From assembly GCF_005116465.1 (NCBI RefSeq), contig NZ_SWBM01000004.1, forward strand, positions 62,001-126,000: 64,000 nucleotides of DNA. The letters run 5' to 3'. The notes beneath the pieces were generated by a model, which worked only from the letters and a program-made list of their open reading frames with translations, was not told where the DNA came from and ran no database searches. This document shows, piece by piece, positions 15,730-23,782 of this stretch; the stretch's first letter is position 1; every line of letters begins with the position of its first letter. The DNA is from Robertmurraya kyonggiensis. Lineage in GTDB: Bacteria > Bacillota > Bacilli > Bacillales > Cytobacillaceae. The position numbers and the translations under genes are program-made.

Positions 15730-16644
15730 TTAAACAGCTGGTACTATAGAAACTTTCACTACTCCGTCAAGACGTTCTGCGAATAACTTCACACCAGACA
15801 GAGCGATAGTTTCAGCGGTTAGGTTTTGTTTCTGGATATCGTGAGTAACACCGATTAAGCCCAACTCCTCAGTTGTGAAATCGAAAGCTTTACCAATTTC
15901 TCCACCACCGATTTCCACATAAGCAAGTACGATGTTTTCTGGAGCAGTTGCATAAACAGTACCTTGTGGAACGGAAGTGTTAATGATGACTACATCAGCG
16001 CCTAAGAAATTCTGAATGTATTGTAAGCCAAATGAAGTTTGAACAGTAATTTCAGCTTTCGCTAGATGATCAGCAATATCAAGTGGGTTAACGAAAACAA
16101 CCGTTTGAGCCGCGTCATCTTCAAATAGGACTTGAATCTGACCCCAAGCTTTTGCAAAGGCACCTTGTAAATTTTCAGCGCTTGCAACTCCAGTTCCAGT
16201 AGCCAAGAATCCAAAAAAGTCAGTACGAACGCCTTTTTGAATTTCACGGAGTAACTTTTCGTCTGATTCAACGATCGCTTGGTCATAACCATGCTTTTGA
16301 ATAGACTCCACAGAAGCAGCCTTACGAAACTTCTTAAATGTCAATTCAATAGTTTTATCAACTTCTGTTTGTACCTTAGAAAGTGGGATAACTTCTCCCT
16401 CTGCTACGGCTGCATCAGCTGCCATTGTTACAGTAGATTTGTAGGTTTTAATCGTCATACCGTTTGTGAGTGGCATTTTACGAGTAACCCCAAGAGCCTC
16501 AATTAATTTTGAAAGGTTAGAGCCAAAACGCTCTACAAAGTCGATGGCTTGCGCTTTCGCAAAATCTCCCGTTTTAGTTAGATTGGTTTCAGCAAAAAAC
16601 TGTAAATCAAAACGTAAAGGTAATGCTTTTTTATTAGTTTTCAT
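15730..16644 (-). CDS. Major capsid protein
   Basis: A 304-residue protein from ATG 16644, with AGGAGG upstream; an earlier in-frame start at 16689 lies inside the scaffold gene region and is not used. It forms the icosahedral shell (HK97-like fold expected). Residues 9-18 read PLRFDLQFFA, a motif also near the N-terminus of the scaffold protein and of Firmicute ribosomal protein L27, where the host protease Prp cuts. Downstream lie DFVERFGSNLSKLIEALGV and FTTEELGLIGVTHDIQ, typical of capsids with an adjacent DUF4355 scaffold. Confidence 0.9.
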   Translation of the reverse strand: MKTNKKALPLRFDLQFFAETNLTKTGDFAKAQAIDFVERFGSNLSKLIEALGVTRKMPLTNGMTIKTYKSTVTMAADAAVAEGEVIPLSKVQTEVDKTIELTFKKFRKAASVESIQKHGYDQAIVESDEKLLREIQKGVRTDFFGFLATGTGVASAENLQGAFAKAWGQIQVLFEDDAAQTVVFVNPLDIADHLAKAEITVQTSFGLQYIQNFLGADVVIINTSVPQGTVYATAPENIVLAYVEIGGGEIGKAFDFTTEELGLIGVTHDIQKQNLTAETIALSGVKLFAERLDGVVKVSIVPAV

Positions 16645-16657
16645 GAATAAATTCCTC

Positions 16658-17323
16658 CTATTTTTTCTCGAACAAATGCATGTTCTCACTGATTAATTTT
16701 TGACGCTTCAATGGATCCTTTTCTTTCATGATTTCATCCTTGGTTAAAGTACCACCAGGATTCGTGTTTACCTTCGGAGGTTTACCGGCTAATGCTTCCT
16801 TCACTTTTGCAGCTACCGCCTCATCAAACGTCTTTTTGAAACTGTTGATATTCTCCAAAGTCTTTTCTGCGTTCTCTGCTAAAAGGAAATCAGCAAATTC
16901 AACAGGTAGACTTTCTTTCCCAAGGACAGTAATAGCGTCAGCCTTTAGCTCTTTGCGATCCAACTCAGCTATACGTTTTGCAAGGTCATCTTCACGTTTC
17001 TTCAACTCTGCGTCCTTGCGTTCCTTTTCGGATAGCTTAGCAAGGCGCTCCGCCTCTTTCTTCTCGGCCTCAACCTTTGCTTCCCACTCTTTTTCCTTCT
17101 TTGCAAGAGCGCTAGCAAGTTTTCGGTCTGCCTCCGCCTCAATTTTCTTTTGTAGCTCCTCTTCGGTCAGCTCTACTTTCTTTGGTGGGTCTGGATTCGG
17201 GTTTGGATCTGGATTAGGATCCGGATCGGGATCAGCAAAGAACTGTAAATCAAATCTCGGTAACTTCTTCACAGCCTCAAGGTTTTTCAAACGGTTAGCC
17301 TGGTCAAAAACATTTAAAGTCAT
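16658..17323 (-). CDS. Capsid scaffolding protein (DUF4355-like)
   Basis: A 221-residue highly charged protein that guides capsid assembly and is then removed. ATG 17323 follows AGGAGGAACC. Residues 22-31 contain PRFDLQFFAD, matching the capsid N-terminus; a Pro-Asp-Asn linker (DPDPNPDPNPNPD) follows, then a long coiled coil (about 50-130) and a C-terminal Lys-rich tail (LKRQKLISENMHLFEKK) that would bind the capsid. It lies 14 bases before the capsid gene. Confidence 0.9.
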   Translation of the reverse strand: MTLNVFDQANRLKNLEAVKKLPRFDLQFFADPDPDPNPDPNPNPDPPKKVELTEEELQKKIEAEADRKLASALAKKEKEWEAKVEAEKKEAERLAKLSEKERKDAELKKREDDLAKRIAELDRKELKADAITVLGKESLPVEFADFLLAENAEKTLENINSFKKTFDEAVAAKVKEALAGKPPKVNTNPGGTLTKDEIMKEKDPLKRQKLISENMHLFEKK

Positions 17324-17510
17324 TATTGGTTCCTCCTATCCCACACACGTATTTTCGACTCTATTTCAAGGCATTAAAAAAAGTCCCAAACACGCTTAAT
17401 AGCCCATTCACGACTTAATAATGGCGAATCCTATAGATTACTAGAATACCCGTGCACGATTCATATTTTTTTAGCCCTGTTTATAGCGTCTATTGGCTAA
17501 AGACAAAAGA

Positions 17511-17726
17511 TTATTCATTTACACTTAAGAAAATGTCATTTTTTGCACATTCAATCATGCCTAACTTTTCTAAAAAGGATATGTCACCACAGGAGCCAGT
17601 GATAAACTCGCCATCTTGCTGCATAGCTTGAATCGTGAACCCTTTAAGCTTTCCGTCTCTGTATAGGCTATTGATTTCTTCTAATGCCCACGCTACATCA
17701 TTTGATACTAAGTTTTTTACAGACAT
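17511..17726 (-). CDS. Small hypothetical protein (71 aa)
   Basis: ATG 17726 follows AGGAGCCAGGAGA, inside the end of the metallopeptidase-like gene, so they are coupled. The N-terminal helix VAWALEEINSLYRDG and an acidic mixed remainder suggest a small globular protein. No family recognised. The 187 bases between this gene and the scaffold gene hold no gene and no clear terminator. Confidence 0.6.
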   Translation of the reverse strand: MSVKNLVSNDVAWALEEINSLYRDGKLKGFTIQAMQQDGEFITGSCGDISFLEKLGMIECAKNDIFLSVNE

Positions 17727-18022
17727 TCTCCTGGCTCCTTTCCAAAAGCAAAAGAGTTATCTTTCAAAACCTGATACAAGACGTTCGATAATCGGCTTAC
17801 AGTTTCTTCCTCCTGTTCTTGAAACCCTGCTTCTTCCATGATTGCGTGAAACATTTCATGAACAAAGGTTTGTTCTTTTTTATCCTCGGTCATATTAGCG
17901 TCAATTTTAATGAGACCTTTGTGGTAAAAAACTTGTCCTTGTACTTCTTGCTCTTCAGCTAACCCCTCAACCTGATTCACCATGTATTCAATACCAGCAA
18001 TATTAACTTTATTCGGAACCAT
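17717..18022 (-). CDS. ImmA/IrrE-like zinc peptidase in the head region
   Basis: A 101-residue protein. ATG 18022 follows AAGGAGGG and decides the start over longer in-frame options. The HEMFH sequence near residue 55 is an HExxH zinc-peptidase motif, followed by EEAGFQEQEEETVSRLSN, which can supply the third ligand. It is shorter than the ImmA beside the repressor. Such small peptidase-like genes occur between head-morphogenesis and scaffold genes in Bacillus phages; whether it cuts scaffold, capsid or a host protein is unknown. Confidence 0.75.
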   Translation of the reverse strand: MVPNKVNIAGIEYMVNQVEGLAEEQEVQGQVFYHKGLIKIDANMTEDKKEQTFVHEMFHAIMEEAGFQEQEEETVSRLSNVLYQVLKDNSFAFGKEPGECL

Positions 18023-18023
18023 G

Positions 18024-18323
18024 TTAGCCCTCCTTGTTAAGAGACTTTTTAAGAATCTCCATTTCAGCCTTGATAGTTTTTTCAAGCTTGTCCAATTTGT
18101 CTTGAATGCTACGAAACTGGCTTTTTGTTCTGGCACCATTTAATTTTCGATAGAGCATTTTCATTTCTGCTTGTTTCACTCTTACGCTCTGATTCGTGCA
18201 AAAGGCGATGTACTCTTTGTTACAGTTTGGGCAAGTGAAATAGTTCTTTTCGATGCCGTCTATCTGCTCAATTTTCATTTCGATTTCATACTCTTTTTGG
18301 CATTCGTCACAAATAACGTTCAA
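18024..18323 (-). CDS. Small zinc-ribbon coiled-coil protein
   Basis: A 99-residue protein. TTG 18323 is at the right distance from AGAGGTGA; GTG 18332 overlaps that site and is less likely. CDEC near residue 5 and CPNC near residue 31 form a zinc ribbon, followed by a Lys/Glu-rich coiled coil (about 50-95). No family name is certain. It lies between the head-morphogenesis gene and the peptidase-like gene. Confidence 0.65.
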   Translation of the reverse strand: MNVICDECQKEYEIEMKIEQIDGIEKNYFTCPNCNKEYIAFCTNQSVRVKQAEMKMLYRKLNGARTKSQFRSIQDKLDKLEKTIKAEMEILKKSLNKEG

Positions 18324-18334
18324 AACAGTCACCT

Positions 18335-19258
18335 CTAATCATTTTCAATTGGAACTACTGTGGATCTGCAAAAAGCATGAAAAGGTGGATAGTTAATACT
18401 CACCTTCGCATCTTCAAAACTGAATTTTTCCCCGTCCATATTTCTGCAGGTTGGGCTTGTTCGGCTATCCAATACAGCCGTAATCTCATAACGTTTAATG
18501 CCAGCGTCCATGAAAGCCTGTTTATTGGACTGATTCAGAACAAAGGCACTTTCTGTTACGACTAGCCTTCTGGATTCATACTCACCAACTCCGAAACGGT
18601 GACGAAGAGCATTAGACATCTGCTTGTAGTCATCTCCTCGAATCACAGCGTCTCGAATCTCCGTATTTAAAAGGTTGATGAGTCTCTCTTTGTTGCCCCA
18701 AATGCGATCAGAAAAATTCTTTCCCTTTATCCACTTGTCAGAGAGTGTCAGTTGCATGGCCGTACTGTTAACGGAGAAAAAAGTAGGAGCGTTCGGCAAG
18801 CTTTCCATCGTTGAAAGGTACCCACTCTCGTATGCTTCCTGAAGAAGTTTTTGCATGCCCTCTTCTTCGAAGGTACCGAGCTCAACCAACTTCATCCGGA
18901 TGTTAAGTTGAAGTCCTTCGAGTCTATTAAGCTTGTAAATGGACTCACGAACAGGCATAAGGTACTTGTACTTCGGATTCCTACGGGCAAATTCGTCATA
19001 GTCCTGGTAAAGTAAATCTCGTTCCTTCTCAGTGAGAGACTGCACTAGCTTACGGTACTCGATGACTCCATCTTTGCCGTATTTTCCGTAATAACTAGCA
19101 ATCTCTTTTTTTAGCTGCTCTTCCACACGTAGATACTCTTTACGCATGCTCTTATCAAGCTTCGCATTCTTTTTGTCCTGGGATTTGAACAGCTGATCCA
19201 TACGTTGTTCCCAGTAGGTGAATTCTTCTTTTTTCTTCTTAACCTTTTCCTTGGCCAT
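18335..19258 (-). CDS. Head morphogenesis protein (SPP1 gp7 / Mu F-like)
   Basis: A 307-residue minor head protein bound to the portal. The C-terminal part carries the family signature: AVLDSRTSPTCRNMDGE, then NYPPFHAFCRSTVVP, whose Cys/His residues form a zinc-binding-like core. The N-terminal 130 residues are Lys-rich and helical. ATG 19258 overlaps the portal stop. It may help DNA exit or scaffold entry, as in SPP1. Confidence 0.9.
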   Translation of the reverse strand: MAKEKVKKKKEEFTYWEQRMDQLFKSQDKKNAKLDKSMRKEYLRVEEQLKKEIASYYGKYGKDGVIEYRKLVQSLTEKERDLLYQDYDEFARRNPKYKYLMPVRESIYKLNRLEGLQLNIRMKLVELGTFEEEGMQKLLQEAYESGYLSTMESLPNAPTFFSVNSTAMQLTLSDKWIKGKNFSDRIWGNKERLINLLNTEIRDAVIRGDDYKQMSNALRHRFGVGEYESRRLVVTESAFVLNQSNKQAFMDAGIKRYEITAVLDSRTSPTCRNMDGEKFSFEDAKVSINYPPFHAFCRSTVVPIEND

Positions 19259-20562
19259 TACTCATCACCAGTAACAAAATCAGGACCAGCAGCTGCTTCT
19301 TTTTCAGCTGCGATTCTATCAATCTCTTGCTTCGGATTATCCACGATGGAAAGAACAGAAAGCTGAGTCTCTTTCGAAACAACGCCCTGAAGGTTCTTAG
19401 CTGTCGTAGCCTCATCCGCAACGTTCCGAGGAATGTTCCGAGTGTATTTATAGTTCAAGTTACGCCACTCGTCCTTCTTGCTGGCTTCCATATTGGTAGG
19501 CAAGTTGAATACCATTTTGAAACGTCGGTTTGTTCCAGAAGTAAACTTTCGCTCTTTCATAGCTGCGAGATTTTTCATAGGCTGCAACTTGAATTCAAGT
19601 GCAACCCCCGTAGCACTTCCGAATGACTCATCATTAATATTCGCAACCATGCTAATCTGATATATGAGCCTTTCGAGACGATCAAGTAGATGTTCTTGCG
19701 TGGCGTCTCCATCGGGTTTATCCAAGAATTTAACTACAAGTTTACTCGCATCGTCCGTACCGAATAAATTAATAATCCGATTGTCACGGATTCTTGGAAT
19801 ACCTTCTTCGTCTAATTCAGCGCCAAGAATGGCAAGGTAGGCATCAGCAAAATAATCTACATCATTTGCCTTTTCCGAAATAGATTTATCGAAAGCATTA
19901 ACCAAAGTTTCAACAGATTCAAAAATTGACTGTCTTTCCTCGTTTTCGATGTATTCAATAACAGGAACATCACCGTAATAATTTGCTTCACTCTCCGAGA
20001 AAATCAGCCCATCTTTCCCTTCTAAAATAGCCACTATATTATCAGTTTGATAGAGCTGCCCTTTTATGCCATCGTCTGTCTTTTGGTACCTAACAGCAAA
20101 TAAAGGCCTTTGAGCAATCGTATCATCATAAACAATAAACATATCCAAAGGTGAGTTGTACGTACAGCATGTTTCCGACTCCTCATTCTGATAAAGGATT
20201 TCGAATCCATGACCATAAATAGACATAATCTTGCTAAGTTCTGCCTCATTATCAGCCATGTCATTTCGAGTTTGAAACTCATCCACTCGCTGATTCACAC
20301 CCTCATCATCGTGTGAAACTTTTCTCGGAATCCCGATAAAGTAGCCATTAAAGGTGTCCGTAATGTACTTGGCAAAATTTACGACCAGGCGATTATCAGG
20401 CTTATATTCTGCCTTATCGTCCTGGCTTAAAATCGGCGCCTGGCTTTCATATAGATTTTTTAAACGCTGATATCGTGGCAATTCTGCCTGGTGCTTTTTT
20501 ATAAATTCGTTGACCACTTCTGGTGTGATCTCTTCTTCTGCTGGGAAAATAAAAACGGCCAT
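19258..20562 (-). CDS. Portal protein (SPP1 gp6-like)
   Basis: A 434-residue protein that forms the DNA entry ring at one capsid vertex. NRLVVNFAKYITDTFNGYFIG near residue 58 and a later Gln/Asn-rich helix (HLLDRLERLIYQISMVANI) with DESFGSATGVALEFKLQP are typical of the Phage_prot_Gp6 family. The C-terminal region is acidic. It directly follows the large terminase gene, the usual packaging order. Confidence 0.95.
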   Translation of the reverse strand: MAVFIFPAEEEITPEVVNEFIKKHQAELPRYQRLKNLYESQAPILSQDDKAEYKPDNRLVVNFAKYITDTFNGYFIGIPRKVSHDDEGVNQRVDEFQTRNDMADNEAELSKIMSIYGHGFEILYQNEESETCCTYNSPLDMFIVYDDTIAQRPLFAVRYQKTDDGIKGQLYQTDNIVAILEGKDGLIFSESEANYYGDVPVIEYIENEERQSIFESVETLVNAFDKSISEKANDVDYFADAYLAILGAELDEEGIPRIRDNRIINLFGTDDASKLVVKFLDKPDGDATQEHLLDRLERLIYQISMVANINDESFGSATGVALEFKLQPMKNLAAMKERKFTSGTNRRFKMVFNLPTNMEASKKDEWRNLNYKYTRNIPRNVADEATTAKNLQGVVSKETQLSVLSIVDNPKQEIDRIAAEKEAAAGPDFVTGDE

Positions 20563-21954
20563 CTATAACCCTCCTTTGAATGTTTTGACTTGAACACTAG
20601 CGCCCATCTTCTCCGAAATACCTGTCAAAGCATCCTGGGCATCATCGTGGGCATTCTTCCCTTCTTTTTGGTACGTCGTCAGAGCCGAATATAATTCTGG
20701 CCACTTGTTACGCCAACCCTCTGGAAAATAAACATGTTCCATTACCCAAGTGGCATTAGACAAGATTCTAGCAATCTTGTTTTTGCTCTGGTGGAACCAG
20801 TTGACCTTAGTCTTATTGGAGTTGTATTTCTCCTTCAGGATTCGTTCTACGCTGCGGGCATACCCTCGACCACCATTGTTGGACTCTATCCAAACAAGAT
20901 TAACCTTGTTCTCGTAGAGCTTCTTAGCAAGCAATGGCTCAGTAACTTCCATGCCATCTTTGGTGTAAATAATGTCCAATATGTAAGCCTCACCGTCAAA
21001 AGTCTCACCGTAAATGTAAGATGCCAGGTAATCGGAGCCCTGGTCAGCTGTATCCGTGTATGAAGCGATACGTCTGAATGTTGGAAGCTCTGTGTAAGTC
21101 TTGAAAGATGGGTAAAGCTTCCCTTTAACGTCAATAGGCTCCTGCTGATAGTTAGCAGAAGCGATATCTTCACCCATTGTCTTGGTCTTTCGGTCATATT
21201 CTTTACGGCTTAAAACTTCATCACAAAGCATGCTGCCATTGTCTTGCAAAGCTTTCAAGTTCACATGCTTCACTTTGTATCCAAGCTCAGGCAATTCTTT
21301 TAGAGCCCTTCCAGCAAGGTCTAAGGAGTGCCACCTCGTCATGATGAGAATAATCTTACCTCCACTTTCCAAACGAGAAAGCATCGTATTCGAAAACCAA
21401 TCCCAATGACCGTTAAGTGTGTTCACGTTGTAGGCTTCTTGGGAGTTTTTGATCAAGTCATCAATGATGATATAGTCAGCTCCGAAACCTGTTGCGGTTC
21501 CAGTAGGGGACGTTGCTAAATAACTAAAATGGCTGTCACTTAAGGACCATAAATTCATGGCCCCATCTCCCCGTTTAATCGTGATGCCTGGAAAAACGTC
21601 ACTGTAAACAGCCTTATTCGGATCAGCCTTTATCTCTTGAATCGTGTTCCTCACTGACTTAGAGAAAGTGGTTGAAAGTGTCTCGTTGTAAGAGCCTGTC
21701 ATAATCGCTAGCTGAGGATCATTCCCTAGTAGCCACTCAACAAAATTACCTGCTGTCCTGGACTTGCCATGACGAGGAGGCATATTGAAAATCAGAACGT
21801 CGTCGTCAGACGCTGAGAACGCCTGAAGGTCGTCTGCAACCTCAATCAAATACTTGCGGTTGTATTTATAAAAATCAGGGGACTTTAGATGGCAGTATTC
21901 AAAAAAGTCTCTTTTTGCGAGCTCTATCTTTGCCCCCAGCTGTACGTTATTCAT
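20563..21954 (-). CDS. terL: Terminase large subunit
   Basis: A 463-residue DNA-packaging motor. ATG 21954 overlaps the small-subunit stop; a GTG nine bases earlier is possible. The Walker A-like NMPPRHGKS lies near residue 57, Walker B YIIIDD near 155 and a coupling motif MTRWHS near 200. The C-terminal nuclease half has TDTADQGSDY, IESNNGG and HDDAQDAL, supplying the acidic metal ligands. The missing lysine-first Walker A form is normal for terminases. Confidence 0.95.
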   Translation of the reverse strand: MNNVQLGAKIELAKRDFFEYCHLKSPDFYKYNRKYLIEVADDLQAFSASDDDVLIFNMPPRHGKSRTAGNFVEWLLGNDPQLAIMTGSYNETLSTTFSKSVRNTIQEIKADPNKAVYSDVFPGITIKRGDGAMNLWSLSDSHFSYLATSPTGTATGFGADYIIIDDLIKNSQEAYNVNTLNGHWDWFSNTMLSRLESGGKIILIMTRWHSLDLAGRALKELPELGYKVKHVNLKALQDNGSMLCDEVLSRKEYDRKTKTMGEDIASANYQQEPIDVKGKLYPSFKTYTELPTFRRIASYTDTADQGSDYLASYIYGETFDGEAYILDIIYTKDGMEVTEPLLAKKLYENKVNLVWIESNNGGRGYARSVERILKEKYNSNKTKVNWFHQSKNKIARILSNATWVMEHVYFPEGWRNKWPELYSALTTYQKEGKNAHDDAQDALTGISEKMGASVQVKTFKGGL

Positions 21955-22417
21955 GCTTCTCACTTCTTGCTAGCTTTCGAAGTTCCTCGGTTGTGAGCCC
22001 TTCGTAAGGGTTCGAAACTTCTAAGCCACCAGAAAGCTCAGTCTCTTTCTTATCACGCCATACATCAGGCTTACGATTCTTAAGCCAGAATATTTGAGCT
22101 GTCACGTCTGGAACGACTTCTTTTTTTACGACTTTTCGTTTAATACCATCGCTAGATTTTTCTACGGTAACTTCATCATACGTATAACCTAAAGCTCGTT
22201 TTAGTAAAGCATTTTCAACTTCACGGTCAACAACTTCCTTGCCTCTTTTTAAGGCGTTAGAAATGTTAGGAAACTTTTTTATCCAGGCGTAAAGTGTTTC
22301 TCGTCTGACTCCCATATTTTTAGCAATCTGTTCATCGGTGAGGCCATCACGCGCCCAGCCCTCAATTTTTAAAATCCCTTCATCAGAAATCCAATCCAGG
22401 TACTTACCCTTAGCCAA
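21947..22417 (-). CDS. terS: Terminase small subunit
   Basis: A 156-residue protein that recognises the packaging site and starts genome cutting. TTG 22417 is placed behind GGAGGTGA; the upstream TTG 22432 overlaps that site. A helix-turn-helix (GLTDEQIAKNMGVRRETLYAWIKK) lies at about 23-46, followed by an oligomerisation region (VENALLKRALGYTYDE). Downstream is the large subunit with overlapping codons. Confidence 0.9.
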   Translation of the reverse strand: MAKGKYLDWISDEGILKIEGWARDGLTDEQIAKNMGVRRETLYAWIKKFPNISNALKRGKEVVDREVENALLKRALGYTYDEVTVEKSSDGIKRKVVKKEVVPDVTAQIFWLKNRKPDVWRDKKETELSGGLEVSNPYEGLTTEELRKLARSEKHE

Positions 22418-22440
22418 CGACCTCACCTCCAAATTTATGT

Positions 22441-22471
22441 AATAAAAAAAGCACTCCCGAAGGAATGCTTT
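22441..22471 (-). terminator. Terminator before the terminase genes
   Basis: On the minus strand AAAGCATTCC, loop TTCG, GGAGTGCTTT, then TTTTATT. A stable UUCG-type loop right after the membrane-protein stop codon. Confidence 0.85.
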
Positions 22472-22472
22472 A

Positions 22473-23021
22473 CTATCTTAGTTGTTCATAATCTTTTTCA
22501 TACGAATCAATTATTTTCCCAAGTTTATCTTGATACTGAAAAGCTTTTTCAAACCATTTATCAAGTTCGTTTCTTCCCTCAAAGGAAGAAAAATCTGAAA
22601 TGTGGGTAAAAAAGGAATTTACCAAATTGTAAACTTCAGCACTAATTTGAGCTGACAATTCCGTAACCCATTCTTCGTTATCATTATAGAATTCTTCTAT
22701 AATTTCTACATTCTTTTTATAAGGATCTTCTGGTAGTTCATGATAAAGAGCAAAAGGAAAGGCGAATTGTTTTTGTATTTTCCATGAATTTATTATGTCA
22801 CTTGGCAGTTTGTTTAATCGTTCCACCTTTTCTTGCCTTTTAATCGTCCACATAACACCGATTAATGTTAATGATCCACCTATTATAGCTCCTATGCCTG
22901 ATATTGCCCCTGAAATAATTCCAGATGCAATTGCTTCTTCAGACGTAATATACATGGTAACTATACCAACTGTAAGTAAAATAAAAAATAATACAACTAA
23001 AACAAAGACTACTTTTCTCAT
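22473..23021 (-). CDS. Membrane protein, candidate moron/exclusion protein
   Basis: A 182-residue protein starting at ATG 23021 behind AGGGAGAG. Two membrane segments lie at about 4-26 and 34-62 (the second Gly/Ile-rich), followed by a charged cytoplasmic helical part rich in Trp, Tyr and Glu. It has no similarity that I recognise. It is AT-rich compared with its neighbours and sits between two terminators and directly before terS, which suits an independently acquired gene expressed in the lysogen or late. Superinfection exclusion is a reasonable but unproven guess. Confidence 0.7.
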   Translation of the reverse strand: MRKVVFVLVVLFFILLTVGIVTMYITSEEAIASGIISGAISGIGAIIGGSLTLIGVMWTIKRQEKVERLNKLPSDIINSWKIQKQFAFPFALYHELPEDPYKKNVEIIEEFYNDNEEWVTELSAQISAEVYNLVNSFFTHISDFSSFEGRNELDKWFEKAFQYQDKLGKIIDSYEKDYEQLR

Positions 23022-23084
23022 AAACACTCTCCCTTTATACAACAAATTCGACAAAAGGAGATATTTTCCTTCTATAACTTTTGA

Positions 23085-23121
23085 CAAAAAAAGCACCTAT
23101 CCGTAACAGATAAGCGCTTTT
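23085..23121 (-). terminator. Terminator close to the putative late promoter
   Basis: On the minus strand AAAAGCGCTTATC, loop, GGATAGGTGCTTTT followed by TTTT. It lies only about 60-90 bases downstream of the extended -10 element at 23185-23193. Confidence 0.8.
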
Positions 23122-23178
23122 CCTGGTTTCTATTATTTTTTCAGTATCAGCTGTTTCCGCAACTGATAATTTTTTCAC
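23085..23178 (-). ncRNA. Candidate short leader RNA
   Basis: If transcription starts about seven bases after the TAGAAT at 23190-23185 and stops at the terminator, a ~94-base RNA results. It would fold into a first hairpin (TATCAG with CTGATA, 23143-23166) and the terminator hairpin. No open reading frame of note. Its existence rests only on promoter and terminator reading. Confidence 0.3.
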
Positions 23179-23184
23179 ACTATC

Positions 23185-23231
23185 ATTCTAGCACATTAAT
23201 AGTGGCACTTTGGTTGCAGTTTTGTCGCAGA
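23185..23231 (-). promoter_or_regulatory. Putative late promoter with three 11-bp repeats
   Basis: On the minus strand the motif TGCNACNAAAN occurs three times with exact 11-bp spacing, starting at 23229, 23218 and 23207. Seven bases after the last repeat comes TGC-TAGAAT, an extended -10. There is no -35 consensus, as expected for an activator-dependent promoter. The repeats begin at the stop codon of the ArpU-type regulator, the most likely activator. Confidence 0.5.
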
Positions 23232-23232
23232 A

Positions 23233-23763
23233 TTACTCAAAATGAATAGCATCCACACCGAAAAATACGACAGGTAAATCAGCTATTACCTTATCCAAAT
23301 ATCGATATACCGTAGTCTTATCAATGTTTTCACTTTCTGCAATTTGCTTGATGCTCCACTTTATAGGTGTGAGATATTTTTTTTCGAGAACCCTAAAATA
23401 TCTTAAATCATCCTGTGTGCAGCTGTTCTTATACGCGTCCATTTTACTACGGATAAACCAGACCATAGCCAAGGATTTCTGTTTGCTTTTCTTTATCGAT
23501 TCAATCGACTCCAGACTAATAGTACTGACGTCTAAATCTTGAATGGACATCGATTCGAAATCAGAGAGTTCCTCGACAATCTCATCACAATGCAAGACTA
23601 AGCCTCGATAATTGCTTAGGAGTAATTTAATATTACGTAAGCGACGATCGTGTTTTATTTTTTCAAGCCTTTTACTCTGATTTTCGAAGTGCTCAATCAC
23701 TACCTGGGCGGTCGCCTTTGAAATCACTTCTAAATCCTTCTCACTAAGTTTCACGCTATTCAC
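23233..23763 (-). CDS. ArpU-type late transcription regulator
   Basis: A 176-residue protein from GTG 23763 (GTG 23754 also possible). The C-terminal stretch IKWSIKQIAESENIDKTTVYRYLDK is a sigma-70-region-4-like helix-turn-helix, as in ArpU/RinA activators that switch on packaging and structural genes. The N-terminal 90 residues are basic and helical. It is the last gene of the early operon, directly before the putative late promoter, which matches the role. Confidence 0.85.
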   Translation of the reverse strand: MNSVKLSEKDLEVISKATAQVVIEHFENQSKRLEKIKHDRRLRNIKLLLSNYRGLVLHCDEIVEELSDFESMSIQDLDVSTISLESIESIKKSKQKSLAMVWFIRSKMDAYKNSCTQDDLRYFRVLEKKYLTPIKWSIKQIAESENIDKTTVYRYLDKVIADLPVVFFGVDAIHFE

Positions 23764-23782
23764 CCACTTTTGTAGTAAAAAA

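Noticed and set aside
16728-17399. A 223-residue plus-strand open frame opposite the scaffold gene
   Set aside because: Its Ser/Phe-rich composition is the mirror of Lys/Glu-rich codons in the scaffold gene, and there is no ribosome site; a shadow.
23138-23172. A plus-strand terminator from TATCAG/CTGATA plus TTTTTT
   Set aside because: No plus-strand gene runs into it; the stem is only six pairs. It is more likely part of the minus-strand leader RNA.
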